From: an uncultured Phycisphaerae bacterium
GTDB taxonomy: Bacteria > Planctomycetota > Phycisphaerae > Sedimentisphaerales > Anaerohalosphaeraceae
Reading direction: 5' to 3'
DNA: 64,000 nucleotides
Assembly (NCBI GenBank): GCA_937949545.1
Contig: CALEDR010000006.1
Coordinates: 60,708-124,707, forward strand
Positions 52,575 through 60,983 of this stretch are shown here, piece after piece; position 1 is the first letter of the stretch, and every line of letters starts with the position of its first letter. Both the position numbers and the translations under genes were made by a program. Under the pieces are notes generated by a model. That model saw nothing but the letters and a program-made list of their open reading frames with translations. It did no database searches and was not told the DNA's origin.

Positions 52575-55500
52575 TTATAGTCCCCAGCGGCGGGCCAGCT
52601 CAGCAAACTCTGTCAGATCGACAACACAGTCGCCGTTTTGGTCGATTGCGGAGGTCAGAACGCAATTGTTTGACACCCAGACTTCCGCCAGGAGCATGAG
52701 GTCTTCGATGGAGACGGAACCGCTGCTGTTGAAATCGCCGTACAGGCCGCTTTGCCACGGGGAAAGGTAGTTTCCGGCAATGACTTCCTGCGAGAAGCCT
52801 GGTCCGGTCCAGGCGACGGCGATGTGATCCCCGCCGGTGTATTCCTTGTGCAGGGCCTCGATGTAGTATTTTTGACCTGCGGTGAGCGTTCGAGGGGCAG
52901 ATTTCTGGGAGGAGTACTTGTTCCACTGACGCGAATCGGTCCAGCCCGGAACCGAGGCAATCAGGGAAGCGTTGGCCGGATTCCCATCGGTACTCAGCCA
53001 GAGCTGGCAGTTGTCGTCTCCGGCTATCCAGAACGTATAGGTCCCGGTGGTCGGCGGAAACAGATAGCCGCGGATGCGTGTGCCGTAGTTCTCTCCGATA
53101 TTGCTCGGGCCTTCCAGAGCAGTGAGCCGGCCTACAAAGGACGGGTTGTTCGGATAAGCAGGGTTCGATGTCAGCGAAGAGACCGAGGAACCGGCAATCC
53201 CGTCCCATCGTTCATAGAGAATGGTTCCCAGCGCCGTCTTGGGAACAGAGGCGGAGGCCTGATTGGAAGCATCGGACTCGTTCCAGAGGGTATCCACGGC
53301 CCGAACCACGTAGGAGTAGGTTTGGCCGGAGACAACAGCGGTATCGAGATAGCTGGAATCGGTCAGAACGGCGGGATTTAATCTTTGATGCCCGCTGGCG
53401 GTTGTCGAGCGGTAAATATGGTAGCCCTGCAGGTCGGGTTCGGTGTTGTCGTCCCAGTCCAGCCGGATATTGATGCCGTTTAAAACAGCTGTCAGACCGG
53501 TTGGAGCGGCCGGGGGAGTTGTGTCGCTGTTGGGAGGGGGAATCTTCATCAGCATCATGCAGCTTGCCGGCAGCGTAATCTGGAAGGTATTTCCTGAGCA
53601 AAACGCCTGGGGCGCGTAAAAAGGAGCCGCCAGAGGGTCTGGATGCAGGACGCCGTTGATGCGGATGTCGTCCTTGTCCTGGATATTGATGCCGCCTGAG
53701 ATGACGGCCCCGTCCGGCTCCAGCAGCCATTGCTGACCGTTTTGGCCGGCGGAAAAACCGGCAATCTGAATATCCGCCGTGACGTCCAAGTTGGGGGAAT
53801 TGTTAAAGACAAAGATGGTCAGGTTCCCCTGGTCATCTTTGGCCGCATATGCCCGAACCAAAGGGGTATTGGAGCTGGACGCCTGAACCATATGCCGTCC
53901 GAAATGATGAATGAGCATCGGATTGACATACCAAACCGGATAGACCCGGAAATTGGCTCCGTATTCCGGAATCCAGGGGTTGGACAGGTCCCAGTTGTGC
54001 TTGGCCATTTCCAGAATGTATTGGGCATGAAACAGGGCGTTCACATAACAGCTGACACGGTCATAGCTGTCATGTCCGCCGGCATCCCATTCCGTCATCC
54101 CGTACCGAATCTGACCGACGTATTGTGCACCGAGGGCATTTTGAACAATGCTGTTCAGGTTTGAGGTATACAGTCCGATGTTGTCGATGTCTGTACTTAA
54201 GAGTGTCGGATTGTACGAAGCGGGCTGACCCGAACCGGGATACGAATGAATAATCAAAAAGTCGGGAACCACGTTCTTGGCGGCGGCGGCGACAAGCGTA
54301 TCATACGTCCAGTAGCCCACATACCAGCCCCAGGGCTGAAGTTCGTGTTTGGGTTCGGCACAGGCGCCGATTTTGATGGAAGGATTGACGGCCTTCATTG
54401 CCAAATAAAAATCGGCGAATTTGTCGCCGTAATATGTCCCGCTGATGCCTTCAAACCACCCGACTTCCCAGGGTCCGCCGATTTCGTTGCCGATTTCCCA
54501 GTATTGGGCGCACACAGGCCGGGAGGTCTGGTCCTGGACCCAGGCTGCGGCGGCATTGACGGCGTTCTGGTGGGCAATCAGATAATTCTGATGTTCCTCA
54601 TCATAGGGCGTATCGTCCTGGAGAGTGTCATACCACCAGCCGGGAAAGTTTACGATCGGCTGCAGGGTCGGAGGAATGGTTTCGCCCGGCTGACTGAGCG
54701 CCGCCATCAGATTCAGGTATTCGGCATAACTGACCTTCCAGGCGGCGGCCCCGTTGGGACCTTCTATATCACTCCAGAGATGGCCGTTGCCCCAGGAGCC
54801 GCCCGGAATGCGGAAATATTTTCGTCCGGATGCTTTCATGAAATTGTTAAAGGTTGCATTGGTTCCCGCCTGCGCACCGTCCCAGGACTGCAGGTTGGCT
54901 CCATACAGGGTCATCGGAATCGTGCGAATCGGTGCATCGGCGCTGATTTGAATGGTTACGTTCCCGGAATCCAGGATTACGGCACGGATATTATCCAGCC
55001 AGAGTGTCCCGCCGCCGGAACCGGAATTGGTGATGATAAAAAATTCGGCCCAGCCGCCGGCGCCGTTCTGAGTAAACGTATCCCGGACACTCTGCGGAAT
55101 GGTGACGGTCAAGGTATCGGTTCTCGGACTGGTCGGCACACCGGGATACCCCAGATTAAACTGCTGCCAGCCGCCTGTTTGGCTGTTGATAATAAAAAAC
55201 AAATTCAGCCATCCTCCGGGAATCTGACCGGCGTCGTTTCGGGTGGTTACATCCAGCCGGATGGCAGTCATGGTTTTCAGGAGGTCAAGCTGCGGGAGCA
55301 TGTTTTTCTTTAGAATCCCGACCCAGCCGCCCGGGAAAGTTGCTTGGAGAGAACCGGCTCCGGCGGTTGCCCCTTGCGTCGAATAAGAAACCGAAACGCT
55401 GCTGTCGGCCGTCCAGTTGTCCATACTCCCTTCAAAGCTGCCGAGCATCACGACGTCCGCGTGCAAAGGGATTGAGAGGAACAGACCGAGCAGGACGGCT

Positions 55501-55670
55501 GCTGGAAGAAGGTCAGGGGATATTAGAATCTTTTTATTAGTTCTTCTTTTTACTTCAACATACCGGTTTACGTTTTTGGGTAAAGTCAGCGAACTTTGTC
55601 CAATCGGTAATTCCGTTGCTGTTTTGATCGATGCCGGCCTGGCCGGTATACCTGCCGAAATTTTGTTCAT
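52575..55670 (-). CDS. Large secreted GH-A-clan hydrolase with CBM, FN3, PA14 and dockerin-like domains
   Basis: About 1031 residues. A hydrophobic signal (LPAAVLLGLFLSIPLHA) lies unusually far in, near residues 53-70. Next comes a carbohydrate-binding-like jelly roll (about 75-235), then a TIM barrel related to GH51/GH39 arabinofuranosidases or xylosidases (about 245-700). YWEIGNEIGGPWEVGW holds the acid/base Glu and RYGMTEWDAGGHDSY the likely nucleophile. An FN3 domain (APTGLTAVLNGINIRLDWDD), a PA14 domain (GTRIRGYLFPPTTGTYTFWI) and a dockerin-like end (GDFNSSGSVSIEDLMLLAEV, DQNGDCVVDLTEFAEL) follow. ATG 55670 has GGGGGAG six bases upstream but leaves a 50-residue extension before the signal; see the overlapping dockerin remnant. 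The substrate is probably an arabinose- or xylose-containing glycan. Confidence 0.8.
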   Translation of the reverse strand: MNKISAGIPARPASIKTATELPIGQSSLTLPKNVNRYVEVKRRTNKKILISPDLLPAAVLLGLFLSIPLHADVVMLGSFEGSMDNWTADSSVSVSYSTQGATAGAGSLQATFPGGWVGILKKNMLPQLDLLKTMTAIRLDVTTRNDAGQIPGGWLNLFFIINSQTGGWQQFNLGYPGVPTSPRTDTLTVTIPQSVRDTFTQNGAGGWAEFFIITNSGSGGGTLWLDNIRAVILDSGNVTIQISADAPIRTIPMTLYGANLQSWDGAQAGTNATFNNFMKASGRKYFRIPGGSWGNGHLWSDIEGPNGAAAWKVSYAEYLNLMAALSQPGETIPPTLQPIVNFPGWWYDTLQDDTPYDEEHQNYLIAHQNAVNAAAAWVQDQTSRPVCAQYWEIGNEIGGPWEVGWFEGISGTYYGDKFADFYLAMKAVNPSIKIGACAEPKHELQPWGWYVGYWTYDTLVAAAAKNVVPDFLIIHSYPGSGQPASYNPTLLSTDIDNIGLYTSNLNSIVQNALGAQYVGQIRYGMTEWDAGGHDSYDRVSCYVNALFHAQYILEMAKHNWDLSNPWIPEYGANFRVYPVWYVNPMLIHHFGRHMVQASSSNTPLVRAYAAKDDQGNLTIFVFNNSPNLDVTADIQIAGFSAGQNGQQWLLEPDGAVISGGINIQDKDDIRINGVLHPDPLAAPFYAPQAFCSGNTFQITLPASCMMLMKIPPPNSDTTPPAAPTGLTAVLNGINIRLDWDDNTEPDLQGYHIYRSTTASGHQRLNPAVLTDSSYLDTAVVSGQTYSYVVRAVDTLWNESDASNQASASVPKTALGTILYERWDGIAGSSVSSLTSNPAYPNNPSFVGRLTALEGPSNIGENYGTRIRGYLFPPTTGTYTFWIAGDDNCQLWLSTDGNPANASLIASVPGWTDSRQWNKYSSQKSAPRTLTAGQKYYIEALHKEYTGGDHIAVAWTGPGFSQEVIAGNYLSPWQSGLYGDFNSSGSVSIEDLMLLAEVWVSNNCVLTSAIDQNGDCVVDLTEFAELARRWGL

Positions 55671-55690
55671 TTGTATCTCCCCCATGCTCA
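55555..55690 (-). pseudogene. Out-of-frame dockerin remnant at the 5' end of the GH gene
   Basis: In another minus-strand frame the DNA overlapping the first 40 codons of the large hydrolase encodes GIDQNSNGITDWTKFADF, closely matching the dockerin end of that same hydrolase (AIDQNGDCVVDLTEFAEL), and stops at TGA 55555-55557. No start codon is available for it. It is probably the tail of a lost dockerin protein, and suggests that the present gene start arose by recombination or a frameshift. Confidence 0.5.
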
Positions 55691-56125
55691 GGTCAAATTA
55701 AAAAAGTCCGATACCATCCCCTTCCTGCACGCAGGTGAGGCACTCCCTATTAAGAAATGGCGCAAGAAGGGGGGATTTCTGAAAAAAAATCGGTTTTTGT
55801 GAGTATTTCGGACAAAACCCTGGTGAAAAAGGAGGGTATCAGCTGCTGGCTGCCAGAAACCAGTTACCAGTTATCAGTCAACCGGAGCGACCGGCTGCTC
55901 CCCAGAAATGGAGTTCTGTCTTCTTCTTCCCTTTTGCGAAAAAGGTTTGGAGGACAGGGTGAGAGAAGAACTGGATTCCCGCCTTCGCGGGAATGACAGG
56001 GGTCTGTGGGAAGCTCACAGGCTATGCGGGGTTTGCAAGGTCTTTGCGGGGGATGGAAAAGAGAGGCGAAAATGACAAAATGGGTTTTGCTGGATTCGGG
56101 ATTGGATTTGGACGGAAGATGTCTT
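55690..56125. repeat. Intergenic region with dispersed repeats
   Basis: This gap contains CCAGTTACCAGTTATCAGTC (55862 onward), a TTTGCGAAAAAGGTTTGGAGGACAGG-type block (55934-55958) and the palindrome GGATTCCCGCCTTCGCGGGA with AATGAC at 55973-55997. The same three modules occur in the same order near 63526-63840. I see no gene in the gap. Confidence 0.6.
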
Positions 56126-56128
56126 TCT

Positions 56129-56383
56129 TCAGGAATCGCTTTTGGGAGGGGTGTTGGCGGTCTTACTTTCAAGAATAAGCTGCCGTGCCCAATCAATTTG
56201 TGTTGGGAGCATCGGCTCCGGAATCGCGGCATCGCCGCATTCGGCCGCTACCTGATACCGTGCACACAAAGCAAATTCCGAATCACAGAAATTCTGCCGA
56301 AACCGCTGCAGCAGCCCCGGCATTTTCTGAAAGGTTTTATCTGTATGCAATGTACAAACATCCTTCTTGGGACAGCCCGCCAT
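56129..56383 (-). CDS. Four-cysteine mini-protein (paralogue 3)
   Basis: An 84-residue protein with C-x5-C at the very start (MAGCPKKDVCTLH) and C-x6-C in NFCDSEFALCARYQVAAECG, followed by IPEPMLPTQIDWARQLI. It belongs to the same family as the products of 50270-50527 and 52233-52481. AAGGGG precedes the ATG by about nine bases. It is the most distant copy, separated from the cluster by the large hydrolase. Confidence 0.7.
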   Translation of the reverse strand: MAGCPKKDVCTLHTDKTFQKMPGLLQRFRQNFCDSEFALCARYQVAAECGDAAIPEPMLPTQIDWARQLILESKTANTPPKSDS

Positions 56384-56448
56384 AAATCCGACCCCTTTTG
56401 GTTTTTCTTATTTCAGCGTTTTATGCGGGTATTGTAGCGGGTTTCTTT

Positions 56449-57294
56449 TCAGCGGGCAAGCGGAAAAAACGGTTCCTTTCTGAAATTTCGTCCTAAGAGA
56501 CATCCTCCGCAGGCCAGCAGGAGCAGTGAGGCCGGTTCCGGAATGAGAATCATCTGGACGTTCAGAGGTTTGGACGGCGTTCCGACGGAATAAACGCCCA
56601 GAAAGGCATATGAGCCGGATGAGGCGAAATCGGTTCGGGCTCCGCCGAATGTTATTTGAGTGCATTCAACCGATGTTTGAAGCGTCAGGGTCAGGTTGAT
56701 TTTCTGTCCAACCGATGTGGCAATAAAGAGCGATCCCGGCGCGTACAGATCGTAGGAGAAAGGGCCGCTGGAAACATACGAATACGCCCACAACCCGTCC
56801 GCTGTGAGCGTTGGATTTTGAAACCGGATGGAGGCACTGTAGAGAGACTGGCCGTTCAGCAAAAGGACGGCAGAAGCGGAGCTGACGGCCTGACGTTGTT
56901 CCGAGTACAGCCGCCCTTCAAAAAGCAGGTCAACCCACAACCGCACCGGTGTGCCGAGGGGGACGGTATCCGACCAGACCAGCCAATCGGCGGAACTGTC
57001 GGCGGAACTGTGGGCAGAAATATCTACGCCGGCAGTGCCGAACCCTTCCGTCAAGCCATAGACTTTCCCATCAAGCGTTGCCTGGGCCCAGCTGGAGGCA
57101 TAGTCCGAAAGGCCGGCGCTGACCAGTACCTCTGCCTGGGCCGGTTTGGTAAGCGAATTGCTGGTTTTCAGGTCGGAACCCGACAGGTTTCCGTAAACCG
57201 AGTAGGCATTGCAAATTGCATAAGAAGCGAAAAGACAGGCCTGAAAGAGGAAGAAAATGGAAACTGCGGCAAGAAAAAACGGCTTGTTTTTCAC
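56449..57294 (-). CDS. PEP-CTERM-sorted secreted protein
   Basis: A 281-residue protein with an N-terminal signal (about residues 1-28) and a C-terminal sorting tail: IPEPASLLLLACGGCLLG followed by basic RNFRK, the PEP-CTERM pattern that is cleaved and processed by an exosortase. The body is beta-rich with many Ser/Ala (AHSSADSSADWLVWSDTVPL, GKVYGLTEGFGTAGVD). Small exported proteins of this kind are common in Planctomycetota and often extracellular. No exosortase is in the window. Ribosome site AAGGAGGG stands before the ATG. The molecular role is unknown. Confidence 0.8.
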   Translation of the reverse strand: MKNKPFFLAAVSIFFLFQACLFASYAICNAYSVYGNLSGSDLKTSNSLTKPAQAEVLVSAGLSDYASSWAQATLDGKVYGLTEGFGTAGVDISAHSSADSSADWLVWSDTVPLGTPVRLWVDLLFEGRLYSEQRQAVSSASAVLLLNGQSLYSASIRFQNPTLTADGLWAYSYVSSGPFSYDLYAPGSLFIATSVGQKINLTLTLQTSVECTQITFGGARTDFASSGSYAFLGVYSVGTPSKPLNVQMILIPEPASLLLLACGGCLLGRNFRKEPFFPLAR

Positions 57295-57421
57295 GATTGA
57301 CCCTCCTTAACAGGAGTTAGCACTAACGGTAACTCCTCCTTCCCCCATCAATCCAACTGGATTATACTGCAGTGGGTTGATTAAATCAAGCCGAAACTGC
57401 CTATATTATCCAATGGAATCA

Positions 57422-57598
57422 TTAAGGGTCTGTTTTATTGTTTTTTGCTGCAACCAGCCAGAGGGCGTGAATCATTCCCGGCAGGCCGCCAAGGATAGTC
57501 AGAACAATATTCAGCCAGAAGTGCATTGTCAGCCCGACCTGCAAAAATGCGGCCACCGGAGGAAGAACAATCGCAAGAATGATTTTCAAAACTGTCAC
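57422..57598 (-). CDS. YqaE/Pmp3-family membrane peptide
   Basis: A 58-residue gene starting with GTG at 57598 and preceded by AAGGA. The product has two membrane helices: ILAIVLPPVAAFLQVGL and FWLNIVLTILGGLPGMIHAL. The PPVAAFLQVG and LTILGGLPGMIHALW blocks are the signature of the YqaE/Pmp3/Esi3 family of small stress-related membrane proteolipids. The canonical family length is 50-60 residues, so it is complete. It lies between the PEP-CTERM gene and the MFS gene. Confidence 0.85.
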   Translation of the reverse strand: MTVLKIILAIVLPPVAAFLQVGLTMHFWLNIVLTILGGLPGMIHALWLVAAKNNKTDP

Positions 57599-57755
57599 AA
57601 AAAATTCCTTAAAAAGGGTGAAAGATGTCCAATTATTGATAGGATTTTACACCATTCAGATGAAAGAGCAAATAGTTTCTGTTCAGATTTCTCTCTTGTT
57701 TTTCGTTTCCTTTTCGCCTATAAATTGCCCTTTCATTTTTTGTCGAAATGAAGAT

Positions 57756-59114
57756 ATGTCGGATGTTTCTCTAAAAGAAAAGATTATTGACCGCAGACAG
57801 CGTCTGCAAACGATGCGTCTGTCTGTGATAGAGGGCCTTTGGGCTATGATAGCCATCGGCCTTCAACAGACCTTTTATGTCCCCTTTCTAAATGCCCTCG
57901 GGGCCACGAAATTTGAAATCGGCATCGGAGCCGGTTTGCCGGCCCTGATGACCGGTCTGATTCAGCTGCGGGTGCCGGTTTGGATTCGCAATCCACGCCA
58001 CTATAAACCGGCTCTGTTCTGGGGTACATGTCTGCACGGTTTGAGTTTTTTCCCGCTGGCCCTGGTGATTTTTCTCCACGGTCCGGTGTCCGTTTGGTCG
58101 GCAATGGCCGCGATGGCCGTCAGTGCCGCGGCGATGGGGTTTGGTGCCGGCATCTGGGCGGATTGGATGGGCCATATTGTTCCCCGCCGGCGCCGCGGAA
58201 AATATTTCGGGAACCGAAACCGGATTCTGACGCTTTCCCAATTGACCGCCTCTGTCCTTGCTGGCTATCTGCTGGATACCAACGGGGGCAAAACCCTCCT
58301 GATCTTTGCGGGCATTTGGATTGTGGGAGGAGCGGCCCGGACCATTAGTTCCTTTCTTTTCTTTTGGCATCACGAACCACACACGCTCTGCCGAGAGTCG
58401 TTGAGGCCCGGACAGTTTTCCGATTTTTGCCGGCAGATCTTTCACAGCACCTTCGGCCAGTTTGCGCTGGCGTATTCGCTGATCCATTTTTCCGCCAACT
58501 TCAGCGCTCCGTTTTTCACGATTTATATGCTTAATGAAATGAAGCTGTCCTATATCCGTTATACGTGCCTCAGTCAAATGCCGACACTGATTACGCTGCT
58601 GTCGATGCCGCTGTGGGGGCGTATTTGCGATCGCATCGGGTATGTCCGCCCGATGCGTCTGCAGAGTACCGTTGTGCTCGGGCTGCCGCTGGTTTGGATT
58701 ATCACGCATAATTACTGGATTCTGATGGGCGTGCAGGTCTTAGCCGGCCTGACGTGGGGCGGGCTTACCTTGACTAGTTTTAATTATTCCATCAATTCGC
58801 TGGCCCATCAAAGCCGTTTGAGCGGTCTATCCTATCTGAACTTTTTCTCCTCCATTTTCATCTTTTTGGGCACCACGCTGGGCGGCTGGGTCGGACCGAG
58901 GCTGCCGAGCTTTACCGACAGCCAGCTCCACAGCATCTTCCTCTTCAGTTCGCTGCTGAGGATTGTGCCGGTCCTTCTTTTTCAGTCTCTGCCGGAAGAT
59001 ACGCCTCCGCGGACCAAACTCAGCGCCGTGGAGCGTTTCTTCTTCAACCCGCAGCTGACCTTTCGATCGGGCTTTGACCGGATTGTCATCAGCAAATTCC
59101 GCCGTCCCATTTGA
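57756..59114 (+). CDS. MFS-type transporter
   Basis: A 452-residue membrane protein with about 11-12 helices in the major facilitator arrangement. It has two halves separated by a hydrophilic loop around residues 200-225 (WHHEPHTLCRESLRPGQFSD). The MFS loop motif appears as IWADWMGHIVPRRRRGKYFG in the first half and as LWGRICDRIGYVRPM in the second. ATG 57756 is the first that gives a normal cytoplasmic N-terminus (MSDVSLKEKIIDRRQRL); the longer frame overlaps the yqaE-like gene. The ribosome site is weak. The substrate cannot be predicted; a terminator follows at 59236. Confidence 0.8.
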   Translation: MSDVSLKEKIIDRRQRLQTMRLSVIEGLWAMIAIGLQQTFYVPFLNALGATKFEIGIGAGLPALMTGLIQLRVPVWIRNPRHYKPALFWGTCLHGLSFFPLALVIFLHGPVSVWSAMAAMAVSAAAMGFGAGIWADWMGHIVPRRRRGKYFGNRNRILTLSQLTASVLAGYLLDTNGGKTLLIFAGIWIVGGAARTISSFLFFWHHEPHTLCRESLRPGQFSDFCRQIFHSTFGQFALAYSLIHFSANFSAPFFTIYMLNEMKLSYIRYTCLSQMPTLITLLSMPLWGRICDRIGYVRPMRLQSTVVLGLPLVWIITHNYWILMGVQVLAGLTWGGLTLTSFNYSINSLAHQSRLSGLSYLNFFSSIFIFLGTTLGGWVGPRLPSFTDSQLHSIFLFSSLLRIVPVLLFQSLPEDTPPRTKLSAVERFFFNPQLTFRSGFDRIVISKFRRPI

Positions 59115-59235
59115 CGGAGACCCTCTTTTTTCAACTTTTTTTATTTTTGCTATCAATGAGGGCGGGGGGATGTGCGGACTTTATAGTAAACGACACAAAA
59201 ACCAGCAGCCTGCAATCTTACCTGCAGGTTCGGAA

Positions 59236-59274
59236 AATCAGGGGCTGACGGGGTCGGAGCCCCTGATTTTTTTT
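59236..59274 (+). terminator. Terminator after the MFS gene
   Basis: AATCAGGGGCT and AGCCCCTGATT form an 11-base stem around a short loop, followed by eight T residues. It lies about 120 bases after the MFS stop. Confidence 0.85.
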
Positions 59275-59288
59275 GTTTGGTTTGATGG

Positions 59289-59334
59289 AAAAAAGAAAAA
59301 ACGCCGGGGGATGGAGGTCTTTCCCCGGCGTTTT
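59289..59334 (-). terminator. Terminator of the 31-residue peptide gene
   Basis: AAAACGCCGGGG and CCCCGGCGTTTT form a perfect stem; on the minus strand the T tract continues as TTTTTTCTTTTTT. It is placed 35 bases after the stop of the small minus-strand gene. Confidence 0.75.
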
Positions 59335-59368
59335 CGATGGAAGTCCTTTCAAAAATTGGTTTTACGGT

Positions 59369-59464
59369 TCAGCACAACGCGATGTACGCAGCGACAGCCA
59401 GAATCAGGATGCGTTTTTTGCCGGCAAAGAACGGGTGCCAAATCTTCTCATAAAACCTTGCCAT
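59369..59464 (-). CDS. 31-residue membrane peptide
   Basis: A small gene starting with ATG 59464 and preceded by GAAGGGG at eight bases. The product is a short amphipathic start (MARFYEKIWHPFFAGKKR) followed by a single hydrophobic helix (ILILAVAAYIALC). An intrinsic terminator lies just downstream, so the unit has all parts of a gene. No family was recognised. It may be a regulatory or stress membrane peptide. Confidence 0.5.
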   Translation of the reverse strand: MARFYEKIWHPFFAGKKRILILAVAAYIALC

Positions 59465-59662
59465 TTCTAAACCCCTTCACAAGAGTCTTCATTCCCCCAT
59501 GACCGAAGCCATGACTGTTTCCACGATGTTCAGTATATCCAAAAGGGGGGTGGAAAACAACAAAAACGGCAACTATGTTTTATATCCTTTTGAAAATAAT
59601 AGATTTATAAAAAGGCAGGGCCTTGTTTTTTTGGAGAATTTCTCCCGAGGCGCTGCGAGCAT

Positions 59663-60820
59663 TTATTGGCTCCACCGCCGGTAGGCCTCATTGGCACAAA
59701 ACTCAGCGAAACGCTCTAACTCGACAAAATCGGCCCTTTTAATCACCTTTTCAACTAACTCATTGTATTTTCGATTCTTATGCTGGAACTGGAGCTGGGA
59801 TTCGAGGATATGCTGGACTTCATCAAAAGATTTGGAGACAGGAGGAGTGAGGGAAACAAGCTTTACAAGAAAAATGCGGCCTTCCTCTTCAATTGGTCCC
59901 TTTACCTCATTTACAGCCAAGGTTTCGGCAATTTTCTCAATCTTGTCATAGGGTTCGGCCAGCGAATCCGTTCCCATCGTCACAGGTGCCCACAGTCCGC
60001 CTGCCGAGGCCAGCGGGTCGTGAGAGTACTGCTTAGCCAGCTCTCCAAAATCGCCCCCCTGCTGAAGTTTGTTGAGAATCTCCTGTGCGATGCGGCGGGC
60101 GGCCTGCTCGGCTGTTTCGCCTTCCTGAATCTGTTCAGACGTCAGTTTCGAAGGCACCAGCTCGATCAGCTGAAACTGGAGCCGTCCGGGGCGGGAAAAC
60201 TGCTCGTTTTTGACCTGTTCATAATAGTCCAGCAGTTCGCGGCGGGTAAATTTCTTTTCTTCCATTACCGTGGCGGAGATAAACGAATGGGTCATAATGA
60301 GTTTCTTGTTGTACTCCTGAAACGCCCGCCAGTCCATTCCCATCCGCTTGAGTTCCTGTTCGGCCAGCGCGACGTTGTTGTCGTAATCGGCGATGAAGCG
60401 TTCGATTTCCTTCTTGACGGCGGCCTCCAGCTGCTCATCGATGTTTTCGGGGGCGTTTTTGCGGGCCTCTTCATACAGAAGCAGGTCAGCCACTTTAGAG
60501 CGGATGACACTTCGCAGCAGCGGCATGGCCTGGGCTTCATAAGCAGCCAGATTGCCCCGTTTGGCCAAGGGGGCGAGGGCTTCCTGAAGCGGGGGCGCAG
60601 AAAGAATCTCTTCTGACGTGAGCGTATTGGAGCCGACCTTTAAGACCATTCCGCCGGTCGGAGCAGGCAGATTGTAGCGATTGGCCAAAGGGATATTCAG
60701 CATTTCTTCCTGACTGAACTTTCCCTGCGGGATTTTGGAGCTGCAGCCGAGCCCAGACAGAAACAGCCCTGCCGCACACAGCCCCATCAGTCCCCTGCCT
60801 GTTCGAATGGTTCGCTCCAT
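59663..60820 (-). CDS. SurA/PpiC-like peptidyl-prolyl isomerase lipoprotein
   Basis: A 385-residue protein with lipobox LFLSGLGC (Cys near residue 26), an N-terminal SurA-like helical chaperone domain (about 55-210, with SVIRSKVADLLLYEEARKNA) and a parvulin domain (about 215-330). The parvulin part is marked by QFQLIELVPSK, AQEILNKLQQGGDFGELAKQ followed by YSHDPLASAGG, and EGRIFLVKLVSLTPP. Such proteins help outer-membrane or secreted proteins fold in the periplasm. It fits with the many exported enzymes of this region. It is divergent from the GH127 gene. Confidence 0.88.
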   Translation of the reverse strand: MERTIRTGRGLMGLCAAGLFLSGLGCSSKIPQGKFSQEEMLNIPLANRYNLPAPTGGMVLKVGSNTLTSEEILSAPPLQEALAPLAKRGNLAAYEAQAMPLLRSVIRSKVADLLLYEEARKNAPENIDEQLEAAVKKEIERFIADYDNNVALAEQELKRMGMDWRAFQEYNKKLIMTHSFISATVMEEKKFTRRELLDYYEQVKNEQFSRPGRLQFQLIELVPSKLTSEQIQEGETAEQAARRIAQEILNKLQQGGDFGELAKQYSHDPLASAGGLWAPVTMGTDSLAEPYDKIEKIAETLAVNEVKGPIEEEGRIFLVKLVSLTPPVSKSFDEVQHILESQLQFQHKNRKYNELVEKVIKRADFVELERFAEFCANEAYRRWSQ

Positions 60821-60983
60821 AAAACGTCTCCTGAAAACAATTTTTTCCGGCGGAGATTATAGCGGACACGCCGGCCCTGCAAAAGAGAAAAACTCCCGCC
60901 CCGGCCGGTGATTGACCCGGTTGAGGGCGTCGGGTATCATCAGGCGAGAACGAAAATCCGAAATGAGTTTGCGGGAGGCCTTT

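Noticed and set aside
24761..57294. A cellulosome
   Set aside because: Several dockerin-like tails are present, but no cohesin or scaffoldin is encoded in the window and the tails are the short planctomycete type.
59158..59250. A 30-codon plus-strand peptide before the MFS terminator
   Set aside because: It lacks a properly spaced ribosome site and runs into the terminator stem; composition is not protein-like.
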